64,000 nucleotides of DNA from Bostrychus sinensis. Its lineage: Eukaryota > Chordata > Actinopteri > Gobiiformes > Eleotridae. The position numbers were made by a program, and so were the translations under genes. The notes under the pieces were generated by a model. That model was not told the origin of the DNA. It ran no database searches and saw only the letters and a list, made by a program, of their open reading frames with translations. Shown here in pieces: positions 42,865-54,304 of the stretch; the stretch's first letter is position 1, and each line of letters starts with the position of its first letter. Location of the stretch: positions 516,501-580,500 of the forward strand of contig CM036255.1 in the NCBI GenBank assembly GCA_020698575.1, given 5' to 3'.

Positions 42865-43574
42865 TCAGAAGTGATAGTGGTCTTTTCTCCGCTGCTGCTC
42901 CTGCCTCACATCCTCAAAACCTCCCGCAGAGAAATCAGCATCTCTGTAAAAAGTACAAGACAAAATTACATTATAACAGACCATATAATCATATAATTTC
43001 AGTCACCTTTGAAACATTAGTCAGATGGGCGGATGAACAGAGGCTGGGGCTTGCCGTGTTTATCTGTGAAGTCATGCACTTGTTACAGGAGCAGCCTCGG
43101 AGGAAACCGCATTGTGTGTGCACTGATATTGGCATAAACACAGTACGTCCAGATCATGAATGTATAATGGGCCAACTGGCCAAAGATATCTTGCTCAAGT
43201 TAGCGTACACCAGAAAACAGGGAACTGTGCTGCTTTTGATAACTGCGATTAAATACATCACTTTTTCAAGGTGTTTTTCTTTAATTAATAAATTTTAATT
43301 AACACGTTAAAGCCCGCCTAGAACAGATGTAACAAGTATTTCTAAACTTTAACTGAGGACACTCCTGCAGCCAACTCAGCCTGTGTCTTGTATCTGTGTG
43401 AGGCAGCACACAGATATGCTCTAATGCTGTAATGCTACTTTAGTTACATTAGCTCATCTGAGCAGCAGTTTAGAGTTCCAATTGTTCCAGTTGTTTAGCG
43501 AGCATAACAAAGGTGTTTTCCACTCACCGATCTGAGGACTCCTGGACACAGCAGAGGCAGGAGGTCTCCCCCAT
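42865..43574 (-). CDS. Candidate two-exon small protein, 41 residues, unknown
   Basis: On the minus strand, ATG 43574 in the context GCAATGG opens MGETSCLCCVQESSD, then a GTGAGT donor follows base 43528. An acceptor CTTTTTACAG precedes base 42943. Joining 43574-43528 (47 bases) to 42943-42865 (79 bases) keeps the frame through an arginine codon and continues DADFSAGGFEDVRQEQQRRK to a TGA at 42867-42865. Both splice sites fit the consensus and the lengths agree. Glycine 2 and cysteines 6, 8 and 9 would suit a lipid-anchored N-terminus, although the serine usual at position 6 for myristoylation is at 5. An upstream donor at 43715 could join a leader exon to the acceptor at 43578. I recognise no family. 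A transposon exon or non-coding RNA is possible, as a TTAA-element end lies at 44154. Confidence 0.35.
42944..43527. other. Possible intron
   Basis: No repeat or frame recognised. It lies between the two candidate exons. Confidence 0.3.
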
Positions 43575-43715
43575 TGCCTGTGTTAGAGAAGACATGAAAA
43601 CACTCTTAAGTGCAAAATGATTCACACAGACAAACTCTCCTTTTCTTTTCTGTTTATAACATTAGAGCAGGCTTAGGTACAAGATTATAAAATGAACACG
43701 TAACTTTTAACTCAC

Positions 43716-44154
43716 TTGATGTTCTCATTACAGCTCATAGCTTTAGCAGCCATTAGCATGCACAATGACAGAACTATAGTTCATATCATAAGTCTAACAA
43801 GCTCAAGAAAATTACTATTACAACAAAACCACAAGCTTATTTACCTACCCAGCTGGGAGAAAGTGGGAGATAAGCAGTTTTCCTTCAGCAGCTGTTTGTT
43901 TCAAGTTTCTCCATTGTGCTACCTCCTCAAACTAAGGTGGAGGTAGAGTGATTGACAGGTCTGTGGGCCAATGGTTTAGGATCATCAGCCTCAAATTATT
44001 GGTTGATGTTTTTTAGGCCCCATGGAGTCCACAGTTCATGTAAATTATCAGTTTTTTCCCAGTACACATAATTAATAGTCAGTTATCAGCCAGGGAAGGC
44101 AGTTTTAAGTAATACAGCAAAAAAATTGATTTATAAAGATCCTCTATAATACCT
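43716..44154 (-). mobile_element. End of a TTAA-type DNA element related to 25001-25925
   Basis: On the minus strand, from 44154, AGGTATTATAGAGGATCTTT and TATAAATC match the left end of the element at 25001, preceded by TTAA (44155-44158). AAACTGTGGACTC and CTTAAAAAAC-like text near 44000-44035 also match. The other end was not found, so the left limit given is arbitrary, set at a possible splice donor (GTGAGT, 43710-43715). Confidence 0.6.
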
Positions 44155-44158
44155 TTAA

Positions 44159-44939
44159 CAAACTTACAAGAACTTACTAACAAACAACTAACAACTTTGT
44201 CTACATAACAACTTTTCATGAAGAGCCTCTCCAGTCTGTACATTACAGAACTGCTACACCACAGACAGTAGGCACACTCAAATATGTAGGAATTTTTTAC
44301 TGTAAAAATTCAACTCAAATAATGATGAAATTCAAATAAATTATTCATAAAAGAAAAAATAAAAGAACCAACAGAGAGATAAGGTTTAGATAAGACTGAA
44401 AATATTTCTGTTTAAGTCTGACTTTGAAGGCTCAGTGATTGGCTCTGACCAGCCGTAGCAGTGGTTCTGTGGCACAGCTGAGCTCCTGTCAGCTCTGTCA
44501 GCTCCTCTGTGCAGTGCTAATGGTTTTCCTTTCAGGCTCTGCCGCAATAAAGTTATTTCTGCTGCTGGAAAAGGATGAAGCTTTATTTTGAAGAGTCACA
44601 GGAGGTGGTCAATTGCTGTGAACAGAAACTTTACAGTTATTGGAGTTATTGGAAATAATTATCTCTTCTGTAATAATTTCTGAGTAAAAGAGACACTGGA
44701 CTTAAAAAAAAAAAAAACACCGTGGCTGTTCACAGATGGAGCGGTAATAAACTGTGCATCTTGTAATTAAGCCTAAATGCTTTTACAAATTTTAACAGTG
44801 CATATCTCTTTGATTCCTTTCCTTTTTTTTAATCAACACAAAATAAAAACTGACATAAAGCTTGAGCTTATCTGTCAGTATGATGTAGGTGCAGGTCTCT
44901 GTGTCAAGCCATTTGTTTCACTTGTTGTCACTCATGTCA
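44159..44939. other. Unannotated stretch
   Basis: No gene supported. TTTTCCTTTCAG at 44526-44537 is a good acceptor-like sequence without a recognisable exon. Confidence 0.35.
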
Positions 44940-45249
44940 GCGTTATTATGGACCTTAGTAGCCCATCGCGCAGGACCGCTCAGGGGGAAGCCAATGGGGT
45001 CACCACCACGTGGCTACGCCACAGATTATGGGTCTACTGTACTGTAGTAATGTACATGCCAAGTGTCTCAATCCAACGAGTGACCCTTCTATTACTGCTA
45101 TCATCTGCTTTCTCCAGTCCCACGTTAGTCTCCTAATCCATACGTCACTCCGTCTTTTAGCCATACAGCACGCAAGCCAAAATACAGTGATGCTTCACCA
45201 AACAGAGAGGCATACTCTCGAGACCAAACACAGCAGCCAAAACGCTACT

Positions 45250-45990
45250 CTGGCACTCACATGACAGACTTTGTAAGATTTCTGGCAAGACGTGAGCTTG
45301 TTACAACTGGCCTGCTTCAGTTCAATGACAAACCAGAAAGCTACAGAGCCTGGCACAAATCTTTCCAGAGTGTTGTGTGAGATCTGGATGTAGCGTGTGA
45401 TGAAAAAAGGATCTTGACTTGACATGATTTGGAGGAGGCTAGACAATTGCTATAGCTCCCCTGAGGCCATAGAGAAAGCTTTATTCCAGAAACTGGATAG
45501 CTTCCCCAAAATAAGCAGCAAACACTATTCCAAATGAAGAAGTATAAGTGATTTGTTAATGGAACTGGCTGGCTGGTCTCTCCTGCCTGGACACTCCTAG
45601 AGGAGTTAATGCCATTGTCCAAAAGTAACCATATGGACTACAGAAGAAGCCATGGGTCTAGTTAAAAAGAACTATACCAGGTACCATTCTCCCCATTTTC
45701 CGTCTTTGTGAACTTCCTCTATCATCAAGCACAAATAAGAAATGATCCAAGTTTCAATGTTGCAGGACAAAAAAAAAAAAAAGCAAAAAGCTAAAAAGCC
45801 CCCATGGAAACCCAACAAGTAAAAGTTGTCAATTTTAAAACAGATGTCTCCTCTGCACCAGGTCTTACTTTCGATAAATCCAGAAAGAACATAGAGGACC
45901 CTAACAAGAGATGCTCAATACATAAAAGGCCACACACTCTGCAGAAGTGCCATGGGTTTCAACTAAAACCTCTAGAAGAGGGAAAGAATT
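45250..45990 (+). pseudogene. BEL/Pao gag-like remnant
   Basis: The frame reads MTDFVRFLARRELVTTGLLQ (about 45261), then FNDKPESYRAWHKSFQSVV and stop. This is the 'F..FLARREL...GL..FDD.PE.YRAW..SF' block of Pao-type gag proteins in fish. Later, in other frames, FVNFLYHQAQIRNDPSFNVA (~45705) and RCSIHKRPHTLQKCHGFQLK, FLKENGIVLYL (~45910-46020) represent the C-terminal and cysteine-histidine region. The last has lost its final cysteines. Stops and shifts are frequent. Confidence 0.7.
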
Positions 45991-46208
45991 TTCTCAAAGA
46001 GAATGGTATAGTGCTGTACCTCTAGAACACACACAGCAAAGGACTGCCAGAACAGTGTAAGGTGCACTGAATGCAGTAGTGTCAACTACCTATCTGGTCT
46101 ACATCCAGGACTACCACCGTGGGTTTCCACAAACACCCCTTCTTCAGAGCAAGGCAGGGAGCCATATATAACATCATGTCCAGAGGTTAAAGCAAACTGC
46201 ACCAAGGT

Positions 46209-47126
46209 ATGTGGCCTCTTTGCCTCATCTTGCTCAAAGATTTGCTTGGCAAGAGTAAATCCCAGTGGACAACAAGACAGACCAATCAAAGTACAGGACT
46301 GACAAAGAACTCAGGACAAACAGCCTCAGGATTCTACATAGAGTCACTAGATGGTAAAACAGTCCGACCTTTGCCAACTCTAGAGTGTGCAGACATATCA
46401 AATAACAGGGCAGAAATCCCAACTCCCAATGCAGCTATTCATCTTTATCTGAAACAAGTCACCCACCTTATCCCAGAACTGGATGCCCAAGCTTCTATCA
46501 TGTTGCTGCTTGGTCATGATGCTATCAGCCTGCTTAAAGTACACAAGGGCATTAATGGTCCTCCTGATGCCCCCTGTGCCCAAAGATTAGATTTAGGATG
46601 GGTAATAGTGGGAAATGTCTGTCTTGGAATTTTTCACAAGCCCGCCAATGTGAACACTCTTTTCACCAATGCCCTGCAACAAGGTCGTCCAACCATCTTT
46701 GGACCATGTTCAAGTGTTCTTTGCGTCAAAGAAGAATACACTTCCAGAGACATTGGAAACATTCATGATAGAGACATTTCTTTTTTTCAACTCTCCAAGG
46801 ATGACAACAAGCTAACGCTCTCTATTGAGGACAGACCCTTCCTTACAACAATGGAACACGATCTTGAGAAGGATGATGGTAACAGCTGGGTAGCCCCTTT
46901 ACCCTTCAGACATCTCAGACCACGTCACTGTTGGCTCTTGAATGCTTCAAGCAGTGTTGTGCTGCTTAACGACCAACAACTAAAGAGAAATAAGTGGCCC
47001 TTAGGGACAGTCACTCAAGTTTTTCCTATTAAAGATGGTATAGTACGTAAAGCTAAAGTCAGAGGAAATGGGACTAAATTGTTTTTGAGACCCTTATCAG
47101 AATTTGCTCTTCCTGTTCTGCCTTAA
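46209..47126 (+). pseudogene. BEL/Pao pol-like frame with protease region fused to C-terminus
   Basis: A 305-codon frame without stops. Residues ~95-150 read ASIMLLLGHDAISLLKVHKG, APCAQRLDLGWVIVG and NVCLGIFHKP, the end of the Pao aspartic protease region and its junction to RT. Residues ~165-235 follow with YTSRDIGNIHDRDISFFQLS and ..EDRPFLTTMEHDLEKDD, the linker before the RT. At about residue 240 the text jumps to RHCWLLNASSSVVLLNDQQL, NKWPLGTVTQVFPIKDGIVR and NGTKLFLRPLSEFALPVLP, the extreme C-terminal domain found after the integrase. RT, RNase H and integrase are thus removed by one in-frame deletion of several kilobases. The product would have no enzymatic activity. The long frame is probably due to this in-frame junction. 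Confidence 0.75.
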
Positions 47127-47202
47127 GCTTATTATTTTGTTATAGTATTTACAAATTGTTGTTCTATTTGTGTTAGCGGCATTCACCATGTCCGGCGGGG
47201 AG

Positions 47203-47288
47203 TGTTCTGTCATTGCATTGTGGTCACGTTGAGAGTTGCCCCTTGTGGCCAAGTAAAATACTCAGTAATAATAATAATTGTTTTTCAC
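47203..47288 (+). repeat. Start of a BEL/Pao 3' LTR (truncated)
   Basis: It begins TGTTCTGTC directly after the purine run and is cut by repeat X near 47289. Without the 5' LTR the identity is inferred only from position. Confidence 0.4.
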
Positions 47289-47780
47289 AAACAGGACAGT
47301 CTGGTTCCCCTCTCATGGTGGCACATTTTGCCAGTTCAATTTGGAAATGGCCAAGCACAACCGTTTATCTGCAGCACGTCTTACAAAGCGGAAGAGCTAA
47401 CTAAGGTGGCACTAGCTGCCGAGCTAATTTAATAAATTCTCTGACCTGATTATCGGCGTTTATAGCTTTTCTCCGTCACCTGTTAGTTCTGCTGAAGTTC
47501 GTGTCATTGTCCAGTCCTCTGTGGGATTTTTTTTCTTTGTCTTGTTGCCATTTTAACAAAAGTTAAGTCCAGTTGACATGCAATGTAACAAACACATAAG
47601 TACAAATAAGAGCTGCTCATAATACGCTGTATTCTGGTGTTTGATGAAAAAAATGGCAGGAATCCATGTTTGTTTGGGTCAGCAGTACACAGCTTATGTC
47701 CCGCCTTTCGTTTCTCTGATTGGTTACCCTGCCTGTCATTGTTCTGCCTCAGAAACAAAATGTTACCCAAGAGGTACCAG
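47289..47780 (+). repeat. Dispersed repeat family X, copy 2
   Basis: It matches 1044-1574 in the same orientation through the blocks listed there. It lacks the second arm of the hairpin found in copy 1 and lies in the LTR remnant. Confidence 0.7.
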
Positions 47781-48455
47781 GTGTTAATTAGTGTCTCCTA
47801 TTGCACTGGCCTTGAGTGTTTTCATTTTATACAGCTTTAGCCTGTAGACTGGAAGAATTGTACACATGAAGAGTTCAGAAACCCTCAGGTTTATCTGTTC
47901 CTCATATGTTTCAATAGAAACATCAGATACTGTTTCATAACAAATGTAACTACTACTACTATATGCTAAGACTTGTACTAAAATATGCAGTATTACACCA
48001 AAGATATTCAAAATCTTAAACAGGGTTCAACTCCTGCAAATTGTAGAAAAATACATATAATACAAAACATGAATGTATATGACAATTTGGAGACCTACAT
48101 CCCATTGGTCACTATTGTTACTGCTCACATTACCTCTCCTGCTCTGACCAAACCAGAGTAGAGGAATTGTATCAGTATTTACATACTGTATGTGAACAGC
48201 AGTACCACAAATCATACTCCTAGCTTCATGTTAACACACTTTGATAAGCTTCTGTTTGAGACTTAGGCAGAGGCTGAGCTCCTTTACAGGTGTAACCTAT
48301 GCTGGAACCTATGTAGTAGTTGGCCAAAGAAATTGTTAGTCAATAAGTTATGCCCAGTACAGTGATTAATCAACCAAAATCGACCAAAGGACATGTGTGG
48401 GACTTACCAGAGTCTTAAATTAATTAGGGGATATAATATTTACAAAAGATGTATG
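47781..48455. other. Unannotated stretch
   Basis: No gene seen. The last eight bases are the left target duplication of the next element. Confidence 0.4.
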
Positions 48456-48623
48456 CAGGGGCGGCTCCAGCCAAATATCATTGAAGGGGCAATGAGGGGT
48501 CCATATTAAATAAAGGCGGGGTAATGAAATTCTGACGCAACAATATACACCAAAAACAATAGGCTAAAATCAATATACAAAATATAAATTACCATTAGTA
48601 TTGAGCAACAATACTATCTAGAC

Positions 48624-49203
48624 CAGTGGTGCCCAACATTTTTTTGGCTCGCGATCTACATTTAAAGTCATTTATTTACCCATTATTTCTATTAGGCACA
48701 GCATGGTGGGCATTTATCAAGGTTATTATTGCAGTGGTTAAACATAAAAAATAAAAATAGAAATAACCACTTTAAAGTCACATTTTATTAATCTAAAATG
48801 ATAAATGTTTATTATCAATGTAGGACAGGAATAACTGAATCTAATAAATGTAGCACGTAAAGTTTTGTCAGTGATATTTACAACATTCCATCATTTCCTA
48901 TACAGCTGATTATTATGGATTATAATAGGCCTACTATATTTATAATTATGCCTGAATTAAACTGCAGTATCAATGCAGCTTATCATCAAAGCTCAACATT
49001 ATTTTAGTAATATTGGTGAGTGACAGGAGCTCCATGGTAACGCTCAGGGAGGAGCTTGTGAGACTTCGACAAAATCAGCTTTCCTCACGCACGGCAACAA
49101 CAACAAACTACTGAAGGACAAAAACAAAGCAAACAGGTAGACAAACATCAGGCTCTGACACCTTCCTCACCTGTCTCCTCCCTGATACCGCTGGCTCTCT
49201 TCC

Positions 49204-49239
<36 letters not shown>

Positions 49240-49548
49240 CGTCAGCCCCATGGCAGTGTTCAGAGCAGCCGTGGCCTGCGAGCCGCCTGCAGCCTCCACA
49301 ACAGAACTGAAGTGAAAGTGGCCAGAACTCTGATTGTTATTAAGTTGCTTGTATTCGGTTTAGTTTGTAGCTTTTGCGGTTTACTCGCGCTTCCGCGGTG
49401 TCTCGTGTTGTAGAAGGAATCTCAGACTGATCGATCTGCATGTCATTAAAATGTTATAGGTATATGACTATATTTGGAAAGGCAGGGCTCCACCCGCACT
49501 GCCTTTACGATCGACGGTAGATCGTGATCGACGGGTTGAGGACCCCTG
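48624..49548. mobile_element. hAT non-autonomous element (inner), complete
   Basis: Left end CAGTGGTGCCCAACATTTTT; right end, inverted, CAGGGGTCCTCAACCCGTCG followed by ATCACGATCTACCG. The left side carries GGCTCGCGATCTAC, so the subterminal GATCTAC is also inverted-repeated. The flanks ATCTAGAC and AGCTGCAC match at five of eight bases. The 5' half matches 4611-5040. Confidence 0.8.
49204..49231 (+). repeat. (TG)n microsatellite
   Basis: About thirteen TG units inside the inner hAT element. Confidence 0.95.
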
Positions 49549-49721
49549 AGCTGCACTATCTTCGGCATAACTGCTGTATACAGTCTTATGCCTGCAGTTT
49601 ATTTTTTTTATGGTTGTATTTTTGGGAGAGCAGATGGATGAATGAGGGGGCAAGTGGGGGGGTCAGAGCCTCTGATTGGAGGGTCTTGAGACCCCCTTGA
49701 CCTCCCCCGGCGCCGTCAATG

Positions 49722-51366
49722 GATTTATGTAAAATACATTGTTATCTATGTTATATTAAATAAATAATGAAAAATAAAAGCTATAAAGTAGTAAATTAGA
49801 GATGCTCTTTCAATGCAAAAAGTGGATGCAACTAATTGACCAATGAAATGTTAGTTGACTAAGACCTCACCAACCGATTAATTGACTAAGTGACCAAAGG
49901 CTGTCACCCCTAGATCTATGCTGACTGTAGTTGACTGAATAGGCATATGTTTACCGCCTTTGCAAAAGTGAAAGTCCTATTTCAAGGTCCATCAGATCCA
50001 GTAAACATCAGGCGTGTGTGGTACTCATGGGCCACCACTAGCCCACAAAGCACACAGTACATACGTCACATGTTGTGTAAATACCCCATATCTCTGACTC
50101 ATCCGCATCTGACATAGGAGACACACACAGAGCTGGCTTTTTGGCATAGCGGAATAGGGCGCCGAGTGGCTGGGGGGTGCCAGCCATTGCCCCATGTACA
50201 ATGCTGCCGTTTGGGGTCAGCAACACTGTAAGCTGCTACCAGCATGAAGAGCTTACTTTATCACTGTAAATAAGGTTCAGGTCAGTTCAAGTACATCAAG
50301 GGCATAAGCACGCTCTACTCTTCTCAAGCTTCAGATCAGTCTTTGTTTGATGACCTCGTATTCGCAGAGAAATCATCATTTGTAACTTGCAGAAATAAGA
50401 TGTGCAGTTACAGACACTGCGATCAAAGGCGCGGCACCGCTGCGGTGTGCAACGTATTTCTCTCACTATTTTAACTGTAACATTTTTAAAACAACTTAAA
50501 AGTTAATTTCCGATGTCCTGACAATGTTGTAGTCTGTGGAGTTTTCTGGAGCCTGCACTGTACACAGCCCTGTATGATGAGGCTGAAGACTGAGAGGCTA
50601 TGCGCTTCTGTGGAGGGGTGTAGCAAAGTCATACAGGCACTGGGGTTTTACTGGGGATTGGGGAACCTCTACAAGAGAAACTTGGTCAGATATTTACACA
50701 CAAAAACAGATAATGCCCAGATAGCTTGATTTATGCTTCTGTATGAGTAGAGTTAACCTGGCAAAAGCCAGATTGATATAAAGTTAGCAAAAAGTTACTA
50801 AAGTTATCTCAATCTGGAATGACTCCCATTGAAAACATTTGTGAAGGGGCGGGACATTCAGTAGATTACTTGGAGGTGATTGGATAAAGCGCCAGCTTTG
50901 TAGCTAAACAACAAACTGCTACAACAGTAAAACAAAGTAAAGTTGCTGTTAGAAGGTTTTTGCTGTTTTTTTAAAAGTGGAGCAGCATATCTTAAGTTTT
51001 TCCATGTCGCCATGTTGTTAACAAGTATTGCTAAAAGTGCTTGTTGTTGTCGGAAACCTAAAACCCGCCCACTCACGGCAAAACTTTCACACCATTGGCC
51101 TGGCCGTCACCGGCTCGGACCCAAATGGATCAGCAGGAGCCTGACAAAATGGATTTTGTGAATTTGTGAACTCACAAATTTCACGACAATCCAGTTTGCT
51201 GTGCAGCAGCTCATGTGTAAAATACAATAATAAACAGACCCATCATGACAAATGCATATCCTTTATTTGTAGTTATGGGGCGGGGTCTTCAAGTGGGTCA
51301 GGGTCCTAGTGGGATGGGGTGTTGAATGGGGGGCAAAAGTAAAATCTTGCCAAGGGCACCAACAGA
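49722..51366. other. Unannotated stretch
   Basis: No gene supported. 50756-50815 has ACCTGGCAAAAGCCAGATTG and, inverted nearby, CAATCTGG, reminiscent of the ends of the MITE at 2314. Only a remnant can be suggested. Confidence 0.35.
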
Positions 51367-51410
51367 GCGCGCGCGCACGCGCACACACACACACACACAC
51401 ACATACACAC
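51367..51410 (+). repeat. (GC)n(CA)n microsatellite
   Basis: GCGCGC followed by about fourteen CA units. Confidence 0.95.
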
Positions 51411-52439
51411 ATTCTTTATTACCGCAGACAGACATATGAGCAGAAATCTTCAGAACAGTTCTGTGATCTGAAATGTTGTACCTGGATAGACTTTTCAGTC
51501 CAAATACATACAGGCATTTTGGAACATTTACTCTGGCTTCCACACTCCCACTGTGAGGCCTTCGGCAGCACTGGCCCAGGAGAGGATTTCAACCGCACTC
51601 ACACGTCTGGAATGCAATCATTTGTTTTGGAATAAAACACTCTCTCAATGGACAAGAGCTGTTCCAAGAAATGTGCCAGGAGGGGTCCCTTCTAATCACC
51701 AGACCATGGCTGACATTTATGAAATAGCAAAGACCATTAGACTGATTAATAAAGAGAAATGACAGAGACAGATATCTGAAAAATATGGGTGGAAAAAGGT
51801 TTGAGGTAGAAATAAATGCTGGTGTACTGCTGAAGAAGGTACAGAGACTGGAGGGGCAGCTGTATAACACTGTAAGGACTCCAGCCATACATTAGATAGA
51901 CTGCATGATTTATTATTTTCAGGAGAGAGTCTGGGTGAGGGCCTGTGTTTGTAAAGGGCAAATGAGGCCACAATGGACAACATAGTACAATTGTTCATTC
52001 TTTGCAGATATGGACAGAGATGAGGAGAAGACGAGCCATCAGACATCAGCAGCTGTGTGAGCACGATGGAGCTTGAGACCTGACACAGAAAACAACGCAG
52101 ACAAATTGTAAGGGCACATTCTACTATACTGGTTTTGTGTTGTTACACATGTATGAACACTATTTAATGAAATGTGACCAATGCGGAGTTTATAGGCTGC
52201 TATAGGCCCGTCATGTATTTGTTATGTTTTATTTAATGATTTGTTTTGCATACAATGATAGCATTAAGCTAAAGGCTAAATGTGACTTATGTAGTGACTT
52301 TTGTTTGGCATGACTTTTTATAGCACAAAAAATAAAACAAAATATAACTTTCTGGCCCCTAGTTGTTGTTCTTTCGGGAAGAAATGTTGCCACGCAAGGG
52401 ACATTGCAGCCCACTTGTTTGGACTGTGGGTCGGTCCAG
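51411..52439. other. Unannotated stretch
   Basis: Open stretches near 51660-51890 show no recognisable family. It may be the downstream part of the Harbinger-type element, but no transposase was found. Confidence 0.35.
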
Positions 52440-54304
52440 TCAGTGGTGGGGTGAGATTGTGCCAAGTTTCACAGAGGGGCAGTGGCTGCACAACTTTCGA
52501 ATGTCAACCATGGCATCAAACCACCTTCAGTCTTTGTTTATTTGCTTGTTTATTTGTTTATTTAAAATGGATCCCCATTAGTTACTACCAAAGTAGCAAA
52601 AAGCCAGACTTTTGTCTAGTCTCTTTCTGAGATTATTTTTAAAACATCTTATATTATTTGATTCTTTCAATGAACAAGGCAACCTGTTCCACTGAGTTGC
52701 AGCCCTGTACAAAACTGTTTTCTGCATAGCACATGTTCTCGCCACAGGGACAACTATGTCACCATTTGTTTGTTGTCTGGTAGAATGGCTATGTCTGTTA
52801 TGAACAAAAAAGATTTTGGAATGCAAAATTTTAGGTTTCATATTAATACAAATATTATAAAAAAAGACAAGAAGGTTCTTATATAATCTATTCTCAACTT
52901 GTAGCCATGATAGAACATGATGCATACGGTCAATACTCGTCCAAAATGGGCAGTTCAGTGCCAGTCGTGCAGTTTTGTTTTGCATTAGTTGAAGCTTATG
53001 AATGTCTTTCTTTGGAGCACATGACCAAATAACAGAGCAATAATCGAGTTGGGTTAACACAATTGATTGTATTACTTGTTTGACTGACAAATCTGTCATA
53101 AAGTAGGCACATCTTCCAATAACAGAAACAGCCCTACCCATTTTAGTCACTATTTTATTAATGTGACTAGATCAGTTCAATTGTTCATTTATAGTTAACC
53201 CTAAAAGCTCAACCTCATGCACCTGCTCCAAAGAAATGCCCTTCAAAGAGAGCGACAAAGGCTGCACATTCCTTAATGAGTGATGAGAACCAAGAATTAT
53301 ATATTTTGTTTTACCAGTGTTTAACACCAGCCCATTACTGTCTACCCAGCTGGATACACAATCCAGTTCACTTTGCAGTACCTCATTTAAAATACTTAAA
53401 CTATTTGCAGATTTATATAATGTAGAGTCATCTGCATACATTGTTATAGATGCACCATTTAAAACTAAAGGAAGATCGTTAGTAAAAATAGAGAAGAGTA
53501 GAGGACCAAGGCAACTGCCTTGGGGAACACCGCAGTCTAATCTCCTTTTAGTTGAAAGGTTTCCTATTAAAAAACGCATTGAAACCTGTTAGTTAAGTCG
53601 CTTTCCATCCATTTTACTGCACAATCCTTAAAACCATATGCAGAAAGTTTTCTCAACAATAAACCATGATCAATGACGTCAAAAGCCGCACTAAAATCTA
53701 GGAGGACAGCACCAACATAGTTTTTGGCATCGATTTGACTCAGCCAATTATCAGTCATTTGCACGAGTGCAGTAGATGTAGAATGACCATCTCTGTAGGC
53801 GTGCTGAGATTCAGAGTTAAAATTTGTGAAATAGTTTAAAATTTGAGAAAACACTAGTCTTTCCATGATTTTACTAAGAACAGGCAGGATACTAATTGGT
53901 CTACTATTGGCACCACAGAATGCGATCTTATTATTTTTGGGTATGGGTATCACTTTGGCTACTTTCCAAGCTTGTGGAAATAAACATTCTTTTAAACTCA
54001 AAATTTAAAATATGACAAACAGGTTTGGCAATGTAATCAGACATATAATTTATTAATTTCCCATCAAGATAATCTAGCCCAAACCGCTTATAATTTTTTA
54101 CAAAGCTTAAAAGTTTTTCAACTTCATGTAGTTGTATAGAACTAAAAGTAAAGTTACAATTATAATTTTCATTTCATTATAATTATTTTTTATTAGCTCT
54201 ATTGATTTATTGCAAATCTTATCTATGTCACAACTATAATTAGTATGTTTACGTTGTCCATTAATTAAATCAATTGTATTCTGTCTTAAATCATTTACCG
54301 TATC

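Larger units (their letters stand above)
44940..47202 (+). mobile_element. BEL/Pao LTR retrotransposon, internal region remnant
   Basis: Gag-like, zinc-knuckle-like and pol-like pieces appear in order with large deletions. The region ends with a purine run, GGCGGGGAG, at 47194-47202, followed by TGTTCTGTCATTG. This looks like a polypurine tract and the first bases of a 3' LTR. The LTR is cut after about 85 bases by repeat X copy 2. No 5' LTR was recognised. Confidence 0.7.
48456..49721. mobile_element. hAT element (outer), interrupted by another hAT
   Basis: Left end CAGGGGCGGCTCCAGCC; right end, inverted, CATTGACGGCGCCGGGGGAG. The flanks GATGTATG (48448-48455) and GATTTATG (49722-49729) match at seven of eight bases. 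Without the inner insertion it is 341 bases long, so it is a MITE. Confidence 0.75.

Noticed and set aside
50756..50815. Complete MITE related to 2314-2711
   Set aside because: Only short matching inverted pieces were found, with no target duplication and no convincing right end.
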